A stretch of DNA of 64,000 nt, from NCBI GenBank assembly GCA_944548615.1, contig OX155950.1:34497610-34561609 (forward strand), given 5' to 3'. Both the position numbers and the translations under genes were made by a program. Positions 1-10,589 of the stretch are shown in pieces (position 1 is the stretch's first letter; every line of letters begins with the position of its first letter). Source of the stretch: Micropterix aruncella (Eukaryota > Arthropoda > Insecta > Lepidoptera > Micropterigidae). The notes beneath the pieces were generated by a model. It did not search any database. It had not been told where the DNA came from and saw nothing but the letters and a program-made list of their open reading frames with translations.

Positions 1-316
1 AATCATCATCATCCCCATAAAATTTCAATAAAATCGTATCAATTTATCTTCAGCCAGTTATCACAATGCATTCTACTCTGAATCGCTGCCATTATTCCGA
101 CTCGTTGACCAGCTGTGACATTATTAATTTTAACTGTGCGAATTAATTTAGAGTAATAATGGCATTCTATTATTCATACAAATTGCAACACTGTCAAGTG
201 CCGTTTGAAAATGGTATTAAGTTTAAATAGAACAAAATATTAATGCTTATTTTCAAATGCATTATCAAAATAAATATTTTTATTTCATTTAATATGGATT
301 AAAGATCGTTTTCGGA

Positions 317-455
317 AAAGTCTCTGGGTGAAAAAAACTATTTTTTAATTTGTAATTCTTAAAAAACGTTTTATGAACAAAAATGCTCATCATATAAAAA
401 CAGTTTTTGCTGATATATCATTTAGAGAAAACGGTCCTCAATTTATTGCATACGT
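317..455. repeat. Direct-repeat copy A1 of a dispersed repeat
   Basis: About 140 bp that recur at 1031-1172. Both copies share the landmarks GTAATTCTTA, TTTTATGAACAAA and TTTAGAGAAAACGGTCCTC in the same order and spacing. The two copies differ by scattered substitutions, so they are old. The 575 bp between them contain a purine tract and G-rich sequence and look like parts of the same unclassified repeat. Bases 1-316 are AT-rich and I see nothing else there. Confidence 0.7.
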
Positions 456-544
456 CAATTATGCTAGTTGTTATGGATTGCCATTTTTGGCAATAAGCTA
501 GCATTTTTTGAATTTTACTTTCCCGGCAGGAAAAGTATTGTGAA

Positions 545-632
545 CGCTCAAAAAGAGAGGGAGCTAGAGAGCGAGGGAGAGAGGGTGAGAGGGAGAGAGG
601 GAGAGAAGGAGAGAGGGAGAGAGGGAGTTGGT
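545..632. repeat. Purine-rich GAGAGG simple repeat
   Basis: An imperfect run of GAGAGG/GAGGGA units, almost pure purine on the + strand. The Ser/Pro/Leu-rich frames on the minus strand here are translations of this tract, not genes. Confidence 0.9.
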
Positions 633-1030
633 GTTCGTAAATAGAGAAAATAATGAGGGAGGAGAACACTCCATTGAGGTTTTTCGAGATAAGGACGGAT
701 ATATACATTTTGATCCCCTCCACCTTCGAGAAGATTAGGACCATTTCCAGACTGAATTCTGTCTGTAAGTGTGTAACTCTGTATGTGTATTCCACCACAA
801 TAACGCCTAAACGCTTCATCCAATTGAACTGAAATGATCCATGAGGGCATCATTCGGTCACGGCAAGAGTTGAAAAGTTGTAGTTAAAATCGGTCCAACA
901 GAGGGCTCGCTAATTATATTTTAATTTATTACGAAATATTGCAATTAGATTTTTTTTGGGGGGAGGGGTGTTAGGGAGGGTTGACAGGTTTGGCGAGTAG
1001 GACAGGGGGAGGGGGTTCCGTTTGCCGGGT

Positions 1031-1172
1031 AGGTAAGTCTCGGGGAGAAAAACCCGATTTTTTAAATCTGTAATTCTTAGAAAACATTTTATGAACAAAT
1101 ATGCTGAATCTGTAAAAACAGTTTTTGTTGATGTATTATTTAGAGAAAACGGTCCTCAATTTATTTTATACG
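1031..1172. repeat. Direct-repeat copy A2 of a dispersed repeat
   Basis: Second copy of the 317-455 repeat in the same orientation, about 715 bp downstream, diverged by substitutions and small indels. It is preceded by a G-rich stretch (950-1020). No coding potential is visible. Confidence 0.7.
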
Positions 1173-1239
1173 TTTTTTTTCTAGGAGTGATTATATGACA
1201 CCTATTTTTGGATGGTGAAGGAAAAGTACTAAATGTTTC

Positions 1240-2385
1240 TACAATTTCAAAGCTCCAAGTTCAAAGTTCGGGAGATATCAATATATTGAGTTGTCGACTA
1301 CAACGGGCGAACCCGTCACCACAGGAAGTTTTAACGATTAGTCGTTCTATCGACCTGCAGTGAGCGTAGAAGACTTTGGACAAAACAATCCGACGTCTAG
1401 CTACGCCACAACCCGTTAGAGACCAACGCCTTACCGCGAGGAGCCAGTTATGTTAACTGGCGGGCGGCACTCGCGCCCTAACTACCAATTGTGACCAGAT
1501 TTCTCCGGTCTCTCCATTGGTTCCGAGTTCGAGGTCGCTTGCGCAATCCTCTCCCTTACGAAGCGGTGAAACGGTGAATACTGAATCTATCGCGGACCAT
1601 GGCGTCCTTTGCCGGACTCTGAACCGGGATCGGATGGCCAATGGTCATTTCAAGAGCAGTCGCCGTAAGGTACGCAACCACCCCCGCTCTATAGGAAACA
1701 ATACAGCTTCCAGACTCCCCCGACTGTTAGTCGGAGTGCAGGATCCAGGGATTCCTCCCCCCCGTGGCTGCTCCGAGACCTGCCCACGGACCGTGCGCCT
1801 CCACCATCATCGTTCTGGAGCGTCCTCTACCCCGCCTACCGGCCCTAAATTTATGATATTTGTTGTTTTTTTTTTCCTTTTGTGAATATGGTAAATTTAT
1901 TAATATTTTGTAAATTTTTCTTTTGTAAATATGTTTTATTATAAATAAATGGGTTCTCGGGGCGGTACGGGGGGGGGGGGGGGTGGTTTACCCTATTTCA
2001 CCCCCTGCGCGTTTTACCCTTCTGGTACGCGCAGGGTTGTCGTAGCACGACATCCCGGGCAGACAAGACGACCCTCGTCGTTATAACTGCCCGGGCGGTG
2101 GCGGGGTTTGCTGCCCTCACCTATCGCCTTGAAACTCTTAACTTAACTGTTAGTCGGAGTGCACAATCGATTGGCTTGCGCCGCACGGTGCGCAGACCGT
2201 CCAGGAGCTCCAGAGGTTTGATTCCCAGGGGAAACTGACCAGGGCCAGAGTCATACCCAGGTTCGCACCCCGTGCGTGGAGGCCGTCGGATGAGTGTTGA
2301 CCCGTGAGTATGACCGACCCTGAACACATGGGTCTTCGTGGCCAACCCATAATGGGCCCGTTAGCTCCCTAAGGAGATATTAATA
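1240..2385 (+). repeat. Unclassified dispersed repeat, left copy (inverted partner at 59.5-60.3 kb)
   Basis: This GC-richer block is matched in reverse complement by 59,550-60,310. Shared landmarks, in order, are GGGCGAAYCCGTCAC, AACAATCCGMCGTCTAGCTACG, CAGACTCCCCCGACTGT, CGCCGCACGGTGCGCA and GTGTTGACCCGTGAGTATG. The left copy is longer because it carries a separate 405 bp insertion at 1741-2145. Short frames such as 1517-1885 cross the insertion boundary and resemble no family I know. It could be an untranslated part of a LINE or a non-autonomous element. Family unassigned. Confidence 0.75.
1741..2145. mobile_element. 405 bp insertion with 18 bp target-site duplication
   Basis: The 18-mer ACTGTTAGTCGGAGTGCA occurs at 1723-1740 and again at 2146-2163, immediately flanking this segment. 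The inverted partner copy near 59.77 kb has a single, uninterrupted version of that site, so the empty site is visible in the same window. A long duplication of this kind is typical of target-primed (LINE/SINE-type) integration. The insert has a GC-rich first part, an AT-rich middle with AATAAA, a run of 15 G at 1969-1983 and a GC-rich end. No RT or tRNA head is recognised, so the element family is unknown. Confidence 0.75.
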
Positions 2386-2462
2386 TACCGAATTCCACCT
2401 TTGCAGAGTGAAAGCATGGAAAATTGAACTGAATTATATTGTTATTGGTATAAAGGCACGCA

Positions 2463-2515
2463 CACGAGGCGGCTGAATTGAAATTACGTTTATTGGCTGA
2501 TAACCGCCGCCTCGA
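2463..2515. other. Short inverted repeat around CGAGGCGGC
   Basis: CGAGGCGGC is followed about 30 nt later by its exact complement GCCGCCTCG, forming a 9 bp stem with a large loop. No role is evident. Confidence 0.5.
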
Positions 2516-2759
2516 AGCCATTATTTCTGTTATCGATGTCTACCAGAATCGCTTCCGAACTGTAACGATAAGATGCTCCATCCCTTTTATTACAGCGGCG
2601 CTCTCCAAAATGATATTTCACAAGTAGAAGACATTATATGTAAGACTTTATCGTACGGTTTAGGCTTCTAAAAAGAATAATTATACCTTATGTCAAAATT
2701 GGTAGTTTTATGCTACTTACCATTTTGTAATTAGTAAAGTGGTATTGATTTAATCAAAA

Positions 2760-3073
2760 CGCGAATACAAATTACATACTCTCGAATAAACAAGTTCAGT
2801 ATCAGGAAACTTGGCAAGGAGTTAGATGATAGTATCAAGAAGACCCAAAAAGAAATTCACTCACATTTCACCAGATGTAGGCACAACTTAGCATTACCCC
2901 GTCAATCTCTCGAATTATTCAAAAGGGATCCAAATGACGTTGGAATGGCGTGTTACAATAAACTGCCTGAGAATATTAAAATTATATGTAGAAACGGAAA
3001 AATAGCCCAATTTAAATCGAAATTAAAAGGCTACCTTATTGCGAGAGAATTATATAATATAAACGAATTATAA
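2760..3073 (+). pseudogene. LINE reverse transcriptase C-terminal remnant (CR1/Daphne-like)
   Basis: An open frame runs into the stop at 3071-3073 and encodes the end of a LINE ORF2-type protein. The visible segments FTRCRHNLALP, GMACYNKLPENIK and FKSKLKGYLI match the known C-terminal pattern of CR1-related LINEs (TRxxxNLxxP, then YNxLPxxIK, then FKxxLKxxL). In a full element this part follows the RT palm and thumb. The palm, endonuclease and ORF1 are all absent, which is the usual result of 5' truncation during target-primed reverse transcription. The exact 5' edge is uncertain because the frame merely stays open upstream. The clade call is inference; the LINE assignment is firm. Confidence 0.8.
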
Positions 3074-3400
3074 TTAGATGACTGACAATTTCCATCTCGA
3101 TTTTATTTATTTAACTTGACATTTGTACCATTTTACTGATTATTACTATTATTTCTAATTATCTCCCATAATCAATTGTATTTCTTATTTATAGGACTAT
3201 TTAATTTTAATATTATAATTTCATGACTAACTGTAGTTATAAATATCTAATATAACTCAATTGTGTGGTGAGTCTCTAATGAAATATTTAGTATACATTT
3301 TAAAGTTATTTTAACATCAAGCGGCTATATAAAGTGTCTAAACAACTATGTATAAGTTTTTGAAGACAATAAATGCGATTTGATTTGATTTGATTTGATT
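3074..3400 (+). mobile_element. LINE 3' untranslated region and TTTGA tail
   Basis: AT-rich sequence after the LINE stop codon ends with AATAAA (3368-3373) and a microsatellite tail of five TTTGA-type units (3377-3400). Pentanucleotide 3' tails replace poly(A) in CR1/Daphne-type LINEs, so 3400 marks the 3' end of the insertion and confirms its + orientation. Confidence 0.8.
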
Positions 3401-3595
3401 CAAACAGGGTGCGAATCGAATAGATCTTTAGAAAAAGCTTGAATACGGAAGTTATCGCGCCTTTACATTTGAAATAATTTGGGTCACAACGGCAGCCTCT
3501 TTGAACGCATTTACCTCAAAATCGAAATACTTTGTTAAGAAAAATACTTTATTCGTCCGAAGATTGCATTCGTTATTCATTCGAAAGTTGTAGAC

Positions 3596-3817
3596 TTATT
3601 GTAGTAAAAGTAATATATTATACTTATGTATATAGAATTGTTCCTTGGATAGCACAATATGATTTGGAAACTGCATCCAGTGGTTAATTCCGCTATCCAA
3701 TATATGTTCGCAGATCGCCAATTTTTCTCGCTGAACGTTTTTAACAGATTTGATGTGTTCTGTCAGTCGCGTGGCTATGGGCCGTTTCATTTGTCCAACG
3801 TAGGCTAGACCGCAATT
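3596..3817 (-). pseudogene. Penelope-like element GIY-YIG endonuclease, N-terminal half (inverted)
   Basis: Read on the minus strand, the open frame begins CGLAYVGQMKRPIATRLTEH and ends at the stop at 3596-3598. The AYVGQ...R..TRL.EH pattern is the core of the GIY-YIG nuclease domain that Penelope-like retroelements carry at the C terminus of their RT protein, where it nicks target DNA. A segment resembling ICEHILDSGINHW follows, as expected. The usual continuation is not found downstream on this strand. It lies immediately next to the start of this fragment on the opposite strand (3819 onward). No RT domain is visible on either side, so this is a small remnant. Confidence 0.72.
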
Positions 3818-3818
3818 C

Positions 3819-4157
3819 TACTTTCCCCGCATGATCCGGGAAGCCATTGAAATAAGAAGAACCCCGAACTTCAATAGAGACGACGGTTACAAACTCTCTT
3901 ATACGTGGAACCCTCTTCTTAAAATGTTCCAGCCGCCGAACGCCGAACGCAAGGAAGTAAGACAGGATACAGTGAGTGTTGTGTGCAAGACGGATTTTCA
4001 AAATTCGCGCGCTCCAAGCCCGGCCCCCCACCACCGTTATAACCTACGCAGTGACGGCAGCCCGCAAAACAACGGATTGACAGCTCTTCAGTCTACCCTG
4101 GACAACGGCGGCTGCAACGTCACCGAAACGTCTGGTGCTACAAATTTCACGCAGTAA
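3819..4157 (+). pseudogene. Penelope-like element GIY-YIG endonuclease, C-terminal part
   Basis: The + frame reads YFPRMIREAIEIRRTPNFNR followed by DDGYKLSYTWNP, the characteristic second half of Penelope-type GIY-YIG domains, which contains the conserved glutamate of REAIEI. It then continues into a Pro/Ser-rich tail and stops at 4157. The protein part that should precede it is present on the opposite strand at 3596-3817, and the two frames abut within one or two bases of 3818. The simplest reading is an internal inversion of the N-terminal part, either at insertion (twin-priming-like) or later. It is non-functional as it stands. Confidence 0.75.
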
Positions 4158-4836
4158 ATTCTTTTTCATTCCTATTTATAAGGTAGTGATATTCTAGCTA
4201 CTGTTTTTACGCTGACGACCGGTATGGGCATGGCAGAAAATTTTCAGCTTGCCTGAGAGCCCCGTAAGCTTCGGTAATTGCGTGTGTGCCAAGCGTCTGC
4301 ATACTCGGCTAGACCACAATCCCGTCTATGGTAATCTGGCGATATGACCCGCCCACAGCCTCCCCACCCCTTTCCATTACCCCTGCATTCCCAGTAGTAA
4401 TGGAATTACGTACGTATTATATACCTTGCAAGCCGTTACTTCGTCCGGGGCAATGGCGACAAATTTAATCCAAAAGCTTGCGAACCCACAAAATATATGA
4501 AGAGGATGTCTGGCATTACGTATTGCCTGAGGGGCGGGCAGATTACAAAATATACGACCACGACTAGGGAATCTGTGTACGGGTAACCCGTATAATGGGC
4601 TACAGCCTCATTTTAAAAGAGGGATTTTTATGAAAATTGCGGATTTGGAAAATTTATTTTGCTATAAGCGCGACTTACAGCTTCAATGTTTATACAAATT
4701 AATTTAATAAATGATAAGAGAAGCAGTGAAGTCAGCGCAAAGTGAAAGTAAAAAAATATTCTATGAGGTTCAATGTTGTATCAGCAGAGTATTATGTATA
4801 TTTACCCTCATGCATATAAATAATGTCAATAACGCT
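4158..4836. other. Non-coding stretch
   Basis: The first part may be the 3' trailer of the Penelope-like remnant. The rest is mixed-composition DNA, including a GC-richer stretch at 4200-4400. I see no gene, RNA or transposon end. Confidence 0.5.
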
Positions 4837-5960
4837 CTCCATGGAACTGGAAAAACTTTTTTGATTGCATTGATTTTGGCAAACGATTCGCTTGCAGAAA
4901 AAAATTGCACTGACTTCATCAGGATTTGCATCTACATATGTTGTTGGAAGATGCCGTTGAATATTCAAATCCATGAGACCCCAACTTGCAACCTTTGGAA
5001 AAGTGTGCGATGGTCTACGAAACAATGCAAGGTCTACGAATCAATCAAAGACGGTTTGGTGGTGCGATGATTCTTTTGGCAGGCGAGTTTCGCCAAACAT
5101 TGGGAGTGATTCCACGGCCTATGCCAGCTGATAAATTAATGCATGTGGAAACACAATCCACTCGAATTAAGTATGAACATGCGTGTAGAGATGCAGATAG
5201 ACAAATGTGGAGAAGTATTTCCAATACAATTGATAGACATTGGCAATAGCAAATTTTCTGTTGAAATTTCAACTTTCTTCATCACATTACCCGTCGATTT
5301 TGGCTAGTTACCGAATTAAAGGCCAAACTCACCCAATAGCTGTTTTTTAATATCGGTTGAGTGAATAGGCTATATTAGCTGCGAAAAACATTGATGTTGA
5401 CGAATTGAATTTCAATATTCAAAGTGAAATTACTGTCGATTTGATGACATACGAAGCGGTGGATTCCGTTACTAGCAAAGATCAAATAAGCAACCGAATT
5501 TTTACCAGCACTGGAATTGCCCGGATTACCGCCTCACAATCTGTAAATGAAAGTCGGTTCCGTAATCATAATGTTGCGAAATATTAACCAAACATGTCTA
5601 TGTATACTCGGCTTGAGGTGAAAAAACTGATGAACAACGTCATTGAAGTAATATTTTTCTAACATGGAGAAATGGTGTTGATATCCACGCATCCCGATGA
5701 TTTCGACCGATATGCCATTCGAGTTTAAACGCTTGCAGTTTGCGGTGCGGTTTGCGTTCGAAATGACAATAATCAAATCACAAGGGCAGTCATTGAGTGT
5801 TTGCGGCATTTCCTTGAAAATCCATGATTTACGCATGGTCACTTGTATGTCGCCTGTTCGCGTGTCCGATGACCATCAGCTTTATTTGTTTACGTGCCAG
5901 GCAACAAAGCAAATTAAATTATGTATCATAAATTATTGCATTGAACGAAATAGTTACGTC
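4837..5960 (+). pseudogene. Helitron Pif1-type helicase remnant
   Basis: Pieces of the SF1B helicase domain of Helitron Rep/helicase proteins appear in order on the + strand but in different frames. Walker A is HGTGKTFLIALILA (4840-4881). In a shifted frame a piece reads KKIALTSSGFAS. A third piece contains RRFGGAMILLAGEFRQTL and GVIPR (motifs II/III area, about 5056-5125). ILAAKNIDVDEL leads a later piece at about 5370. FEFKRLQFAVRFAFEMTIIK and SQGQSLSVCGISL follow at 5718-5816, and FTHGHLYVACSRV (motif VI) sits in another frame at 5828-5866. The strict DE of motif II is degraded. Multiple frameshifts and stops make it clearly dead. The Rep nuclease part is not seen. Confidence 0.85.
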
Positions 5961-6142
5961 ATAGCAATCCAAATAAAGTATTTATTTGTTTTGATTGTTT
6001 GCTTGAACAACGATCTTGTAATCAAATTAAAATGTAAAGAATACATCTTAAGATTCATTCTGATTTCAAATTTAATGGAGAGAAATAAATTATTTGGTTT
6101 ACATAATATTCTGACTTAATTCAATTATAATTTACATTGGAA

Positions 6143-6196
6143 CAAAACCGCATGGTTCCAAGTCGATCGCATTCCAGGAACATCACACATTTCTAG
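6143..6196 (+). mobile_element. Candidate Helitron 3' terminus (hairpin then CTAG|T)
   Basis: GTTCC (6155-6159) and GGAAC (6177-6181) can form a short stem, followed 11 nt later by CTAG at 6193-6196 and then T. Helitrons end in CTRR, preceded 10-12 nt upstream by a hairpin, and insert before T. The site lies 3' of the helicase remnant in the right orientation. The stem is only 5 bp, so this is plausible but not secure. Confidence 0.45.
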
Positions 6197-6242
6197 TATT
6201 TCAGCGGTGTACTGCTTATAGAAATTATCTCGCGAGTCAGAT

Positions 6243-6336
6243 AGTATAAAATAAAATTCGCTTATAATTATAACGTTTATTAGATATAATTATATCTAAT
6301 AAAACTTATAAATATAAGCTATTTTTATTTTATACT
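6243..6336. repeat. 94 bp near-perfect AT-rich palindrome
   Basis: Two arms of about 47 nt are complementary around a centre at 6289/6290. The inner 28 bp (6276-6303) are perfect. The arms differ by a few mismatches outside that. It could be a foldback element or a replication or extrusion-prone site. Confidence 0.85.
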
Positions 6337-8256
6337 TGCATAATGTTTTAAAAATGAATTATTATATATTTTTATACTTCAGTAATTTTATATCATTTAA
6401 GGGTTGAACCATTCTTCCGAAGCATAGTAAATCTTTTAATTATTAAAAATATAAAAGCATTTAATTTTTTTATATTTTAAAATATATTGCAACGAGAATA
6501 ATCTAAGGATCCTAAATAGTTTGAAGAAGAATCCGTTGAAGGTTGTCTTTCAATTAAAAGACAAAGACTTTAACGTAATGTTATTTAAGCTTTTCAGGAT
6601 TGGTAGATTATTTTCGTTACAGTATATTATAAAATATGTTAAAGTTAAATGTTTTTTGTTTTGAATAATTGAAAGAATTAGTACGCTTACGAAGAATGGT
6701 TTCATGATTAAATGAGATAACATTACAATAAAACCAATACTACTCATTCATTTATTTTGTTTCATTTTAATAAGTGCCCATCTGATTCCGCAGTCTCACT
6801 TCATGTAATAGAAATCCAAACAAACTGCGAAAAGACATATTGAAATCGCCGATTCTAAGGAGAAGAAGCGTACGAATCCCCTACTCTGAGGAGAAGAATC
6901 ATAAAAAAAGAGTAAGAGACGTACGAATAAAAGGCAAGTCACAATGGCAGCTCCGCCCGCACCCCGTACCTGAAGTCTATTTGTCGAAGGCTTCAGTCGA
7001 AAGTGGAAATAATCTCGCGAATATTGCAATCTGAGCATGTGTGGCGGAGTTTGTCGAAAAATGTTTACATGGCCGCTTTGATACAAGTGCCGCCGAAAAT
7101 ACTCTGATATTACCTTTTTCAAGCGTGAATATTGAAGTATTCCATTCAATATTTTTTACCTTGTAGGAGGTGCAAAGAGCCAATGCCTAACGCAATCCTT
7201 TGATCTCCTCGCCTCATATTTTTGCACGTTTAGTATGTTACATGTTATTTTACGGGAGGAAAAATATTCACGGTGAAATCGGTAAAGTATGTAAAGTACG
7301 ACCGTGCGATTTTAGTGAAAAATAAACGGATAGATACCCGTGAGTTAAGTATTATTAGTTACAGTTTGAGAAATAATTAACCAGGATCCCTGAAGTGAGT
7401 GAATAAGGAAGTGAGTGAATAAAAATAAACAACTTTTCATAACAATTTATGGGCAAAAGAATAAATAAAATAAACAAAAAGGATTAAGAAGCCGTGGCGG
7501 CCGTGGCGGCCAAAAGCTATATGAAGCATAATTTTGTGGCCTGGTTGGTGAGAATACGAAAAATAATTTTAATACAATTATGCCGGATTTTAAAAACCCG
7601 GTCCTTAAGCTATCATTTCGCCAAAACGAAATTGGTAAATTATTTCCATATTAATTGTAAATTATCTTTATTCTGTTACTGTTTTCCAAAAAAATAAAAA
7701 CGAGCGAGATTTATCTTCAGTTTTTGAAAAACCCTAGAGGTGATTCTCAATATTAAAAAATAATATATACACCAGCGTATGGTCTATTTGCATAGTACTA
7801 AGCCAGTTTTTGGAACCTTCATACAAAAAATAAAGGTTTTTTTTTGAAATTACGTAATTTCCAGAAATGTTATTGCCAAGCATTATTTTTTTCTATTTAT
7901 TAAAGATACTTTTGAGTGATATAAAAAATAACACAGTGATCTCAAGTAATTTTATTATTGTAATCTAATTTTTACTTTATAAAGAACTATTCATTTGATA
8001 ATTTATTATAATAAAATTGAAAAGCCAAATCGACCATATTAGACAACGCGCGAAGCCGAAATCGTTTCGTAATTGGCCACTGCCAACGGTGGGACGTATT
8101 CCCTTGTCGCCGCGGTATACCTATACATCTTTATGTATATATCGAAAGCGCGGGGGCGCGTGGCATTGCAAAAATATGAAAATTTTAATCGCGTCAACTC
8201 GGAAGGGAGCCCTAATATATCGCGAATATTGTTAATTAAAGATATTTTACCTACCC
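6337..8256. other. AT-rich region without recognisable gene
   Basis: About 1.9 kb of AT-rich sequence. Short frames (for example 6796-7149 minus and 7494-7697 plus) have neither family similarity nor coding-like composition. Minor structure includes a GAAGTGAGTGAATAA duplication near 7393-7425 and a doubled CGTGGCGGC at 7493-7512. Confidence 0.5.
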
Positions 8257-8270
8257 GCTAGATGGCGCAG
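8257..8270 (+). promoter_or_regulatory. CTCF-like motif (weak)
   Basis: The sequence CTAGATGGCGCAG fits the insect CTCF core AGRKGGCGC. It lies in a locally CpG-rich patch. One motif match alone is weak evidence of binding. Confidence 0.25.
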
Positions 8271-8342
8271 CGCGCTCAACGGTTGTTAAACTTTCATTCA
8301 CAAGTTACGTTGTTCAAATTAACAAAAAAAAACACCTAAATT

Positions 8343-8480
8343 TATGAAATGAAATGAAATGAAATGAAAAATACCTTTATTGTACTAACAAAAATAATTA
8401 CATTGGTAAAGAAGACAAATTCTATTTTAACTTAGTACAAACGGCGGGCTTATCGTTTAGCGATTTCTTACAGCCAACCG
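8343..8480 (-). mobile_element. LINE 3' end, reverse strand, with ATTTC tail
   Basis: On the minus strand the sequence runs through an AAACGATAAGCCCGCC landmark, a GTACAATAAAGG polyadenylation-like stretch, and a tail of repeated TTTCA units (8346-8369 on +). That arrangement is the 3' end of CR1-related insect LINEs. No coding part remains, so it is a severely 5'-truncated copy. Confidence 0.65.
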
Positions 8481-9972
8481 TGTAATATAAATTTATCAAA
8501 AGTTGCTTGTTTGCTCGTTATAATTCACACACTGCAAGAATGGCAGTTATTTTATTCAGGATGATTCGCCAATCCTATATTATTTAAAAAGTATTTAAAA
8601 TGGATATTATAGCGATCGCATTTTCTCCCTATTTAGTGCGGATCATATCACTAAGGGGATTTTGAGTCCTACGTAGTAGCAGCACGAGTGGGCAAACTAA
8701 GATGTTGCAGAATTAGCTTACTTTTTATGACCTCAAAATATACCTACTGCTTTGATTGTACAATACATTATTATTATAAAATTTTTTTTTTATGTTGCAA
8801 ATTACCGGCCAGATTTGTGCTAAATAGATTAAATGAAAAATAGATTACGAGTACTCTGTCAGTGTCCCTCGTCCCTCTGTTCCTCCCCCCTATACACAGA
8901 AAATAAATATAAACCCTTTTCGTGTCCAATTTTCCTGATACACATCGACTCACTGGTGAGAGATAAAACCGGATATTTGATGAAATACCAATAGAGTCCC
9001 ACTTAGCCCACTTTTACGATTTCTAACTTTCTCTTGTACCTGAATGAACATAACTTGCTTTGTAATCGTTTGATTAAACAATTGTTACACAAATAATTTT
9101 GACCACGAATCACAGCCAATTAGACTAAAAGACTCTACATGTGACTATAAACAAATGTCAAAACCGCATTGATTCATACGACTCTACGAGTACGTTTCAA
9201 TGGACAGATAATTTCAGTATTTTGAGCTATGAATATTGGTTAGAAAAATGATTATTTAATTTGTGATGTTTTGTTTTGATTAGTTTTGAGATTAAATTCC
9301 CGCCAACGTTTCACATTGACAGATGAATGACTTTTTTTGTTAAGACTTGCTTTTTGGTTTAAGTTAAGAGAATTGCTTTTTACTATGAAAGGAATTTAGT
9401 ACAAAAGATAATTTGTTAATTAATAACCTAAATATATATAAAAGTCATGTTTTCCTAGCAATAATTATTCTACGAGCTATTTTTTAGGCCAAGCTATTGA
9501 TATTGCCTTAAACAATTGGGGTATAACACAGGATTCTTTTTATTTTCTATATATTTTACGAGATAAATATAGAACCTTTAAACATTTGATGTTTTAAGAA
9601 CCTTCTAAGTGCTCCCGAGTTTGACATGTGCAATTTGATGCCACGAAAATATGTAAAAAAGAAATTTATCGCAAACAAAAGGTGTTTCGCCCTGGCAAAG
9701 TGTCGCATTGCTACAAAGAGAGCGCAGATTTAAATTACTTTTATTACGCAATTCATATCGCAATGTCGCGGCTGCAAATACAAAACTACACGAATGTTGT
9801 GTCTATTTCATTTCAATTATACAAGCGGCGCTTTCGCATGTTATTTTCCTCCTCTTTATAACCCGATCGCATATTACTAAATTAAAGAAGATAAAAAATA
9901 CTGCAATTCCATTATTTTTAAATTGCATTAAAAGGATTCATTTATATATTTATTAGTATGATATGATATGAC
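8481..9972. other. AT-rich region without recognisable gene
   Basis: No element end, RNA gene or credible frame seen. The overlapping frames at 9628-9956 are short and unlike any family I know. Confidence 0.5.
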
Positions 9973-10046
9973 CCGTTGAGTATGATACGACCAAATCTGG
10001 TAGTGAAACAATTATCCGTTGAGTATGATACGACCAGATCTGGTCG
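9973..10046. repeat. Two 29 bp direct repeats with a 16 bp palindrome
   Basis: CCGTTGAGTATGATACGACC plus nine further bases occur at 9973-10001 and 10016-10044 (period 43) with one mismatch. In the second copy the end extends to CGACCAGATCTGGTCG (10031-10046), a perfect 16 bp palindrome. In the first copy the palindrome is broken by changes. It resembles a bipartite transposase or regulator site, but no partner is visible. Confidence 0.75.
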
Positions 10047-10589
10047 CGCGTTTTTTTCACTTCTTTGACGTTCTCATATTTATTCATAATTATCTAATTG
10101 TTTTACAAAATGATATTTCAATATTCTATATTCGAAATTTCAATGCAATCATTGTGCAGTTGTTCTTTTTATGATTGGTGTAGTAGTTTCGTAGTTATAG
10201 TACTTTAGGTCGATGTCGCCGAAAATCCTGCAAAAGACACAGATGCATCCAGGAAAATACCCATTTACTCCAAGGGTTAACTTTCAGTAATTAACCAAAC
10301 ATTGCTCAGAGACAGAGGGTACTTTTTAAACAACATATGAATCCCATTTTACAGTATTTTTTACGAACGGTAATGTGCGGTTTGGTGCGCTCTTTAATTT
10401 AAAATAAAATATAAAATAAAGCTTATAATATTTATAAAGTTGGCAGACAATTCTTTAAAATTGACTAATTGTCAATTATTTTGTAAAGGAGTATACCTAT
10501 GTTGCAAATTCTGCATCAGGGCAGATTATAGATAAAAAGAAATTATAATGTACCATCACAATGAAAGTTTCAGGCCAAGAGAATTTTGT
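10047..10589. other. Non-coding AT-rich spacer
   Basis: No credible frame, RNA or element end. It leads into the interrupted 600 bp repeat. Confidence 0.5.

Noticed and set aside
418..853. Ser/Pro/Leu-rich minus-strand proteins
   Set aside because: Translation of the GAGAGG purine tract in two frames.
2145..2240. tRNA-like element suggested by GGTTTGATTCCC (B-box-like) near 2214
   Set aside because: No acceptable A-box at the right distance, no cloverleaf, and the inverted partner copy lacks the motif.
4986..5272. Minus-strand frame 5045-5272 opposite the helicase remnant
   Set aside because: Shadow frame; the plus strand carries the helicase motifs.
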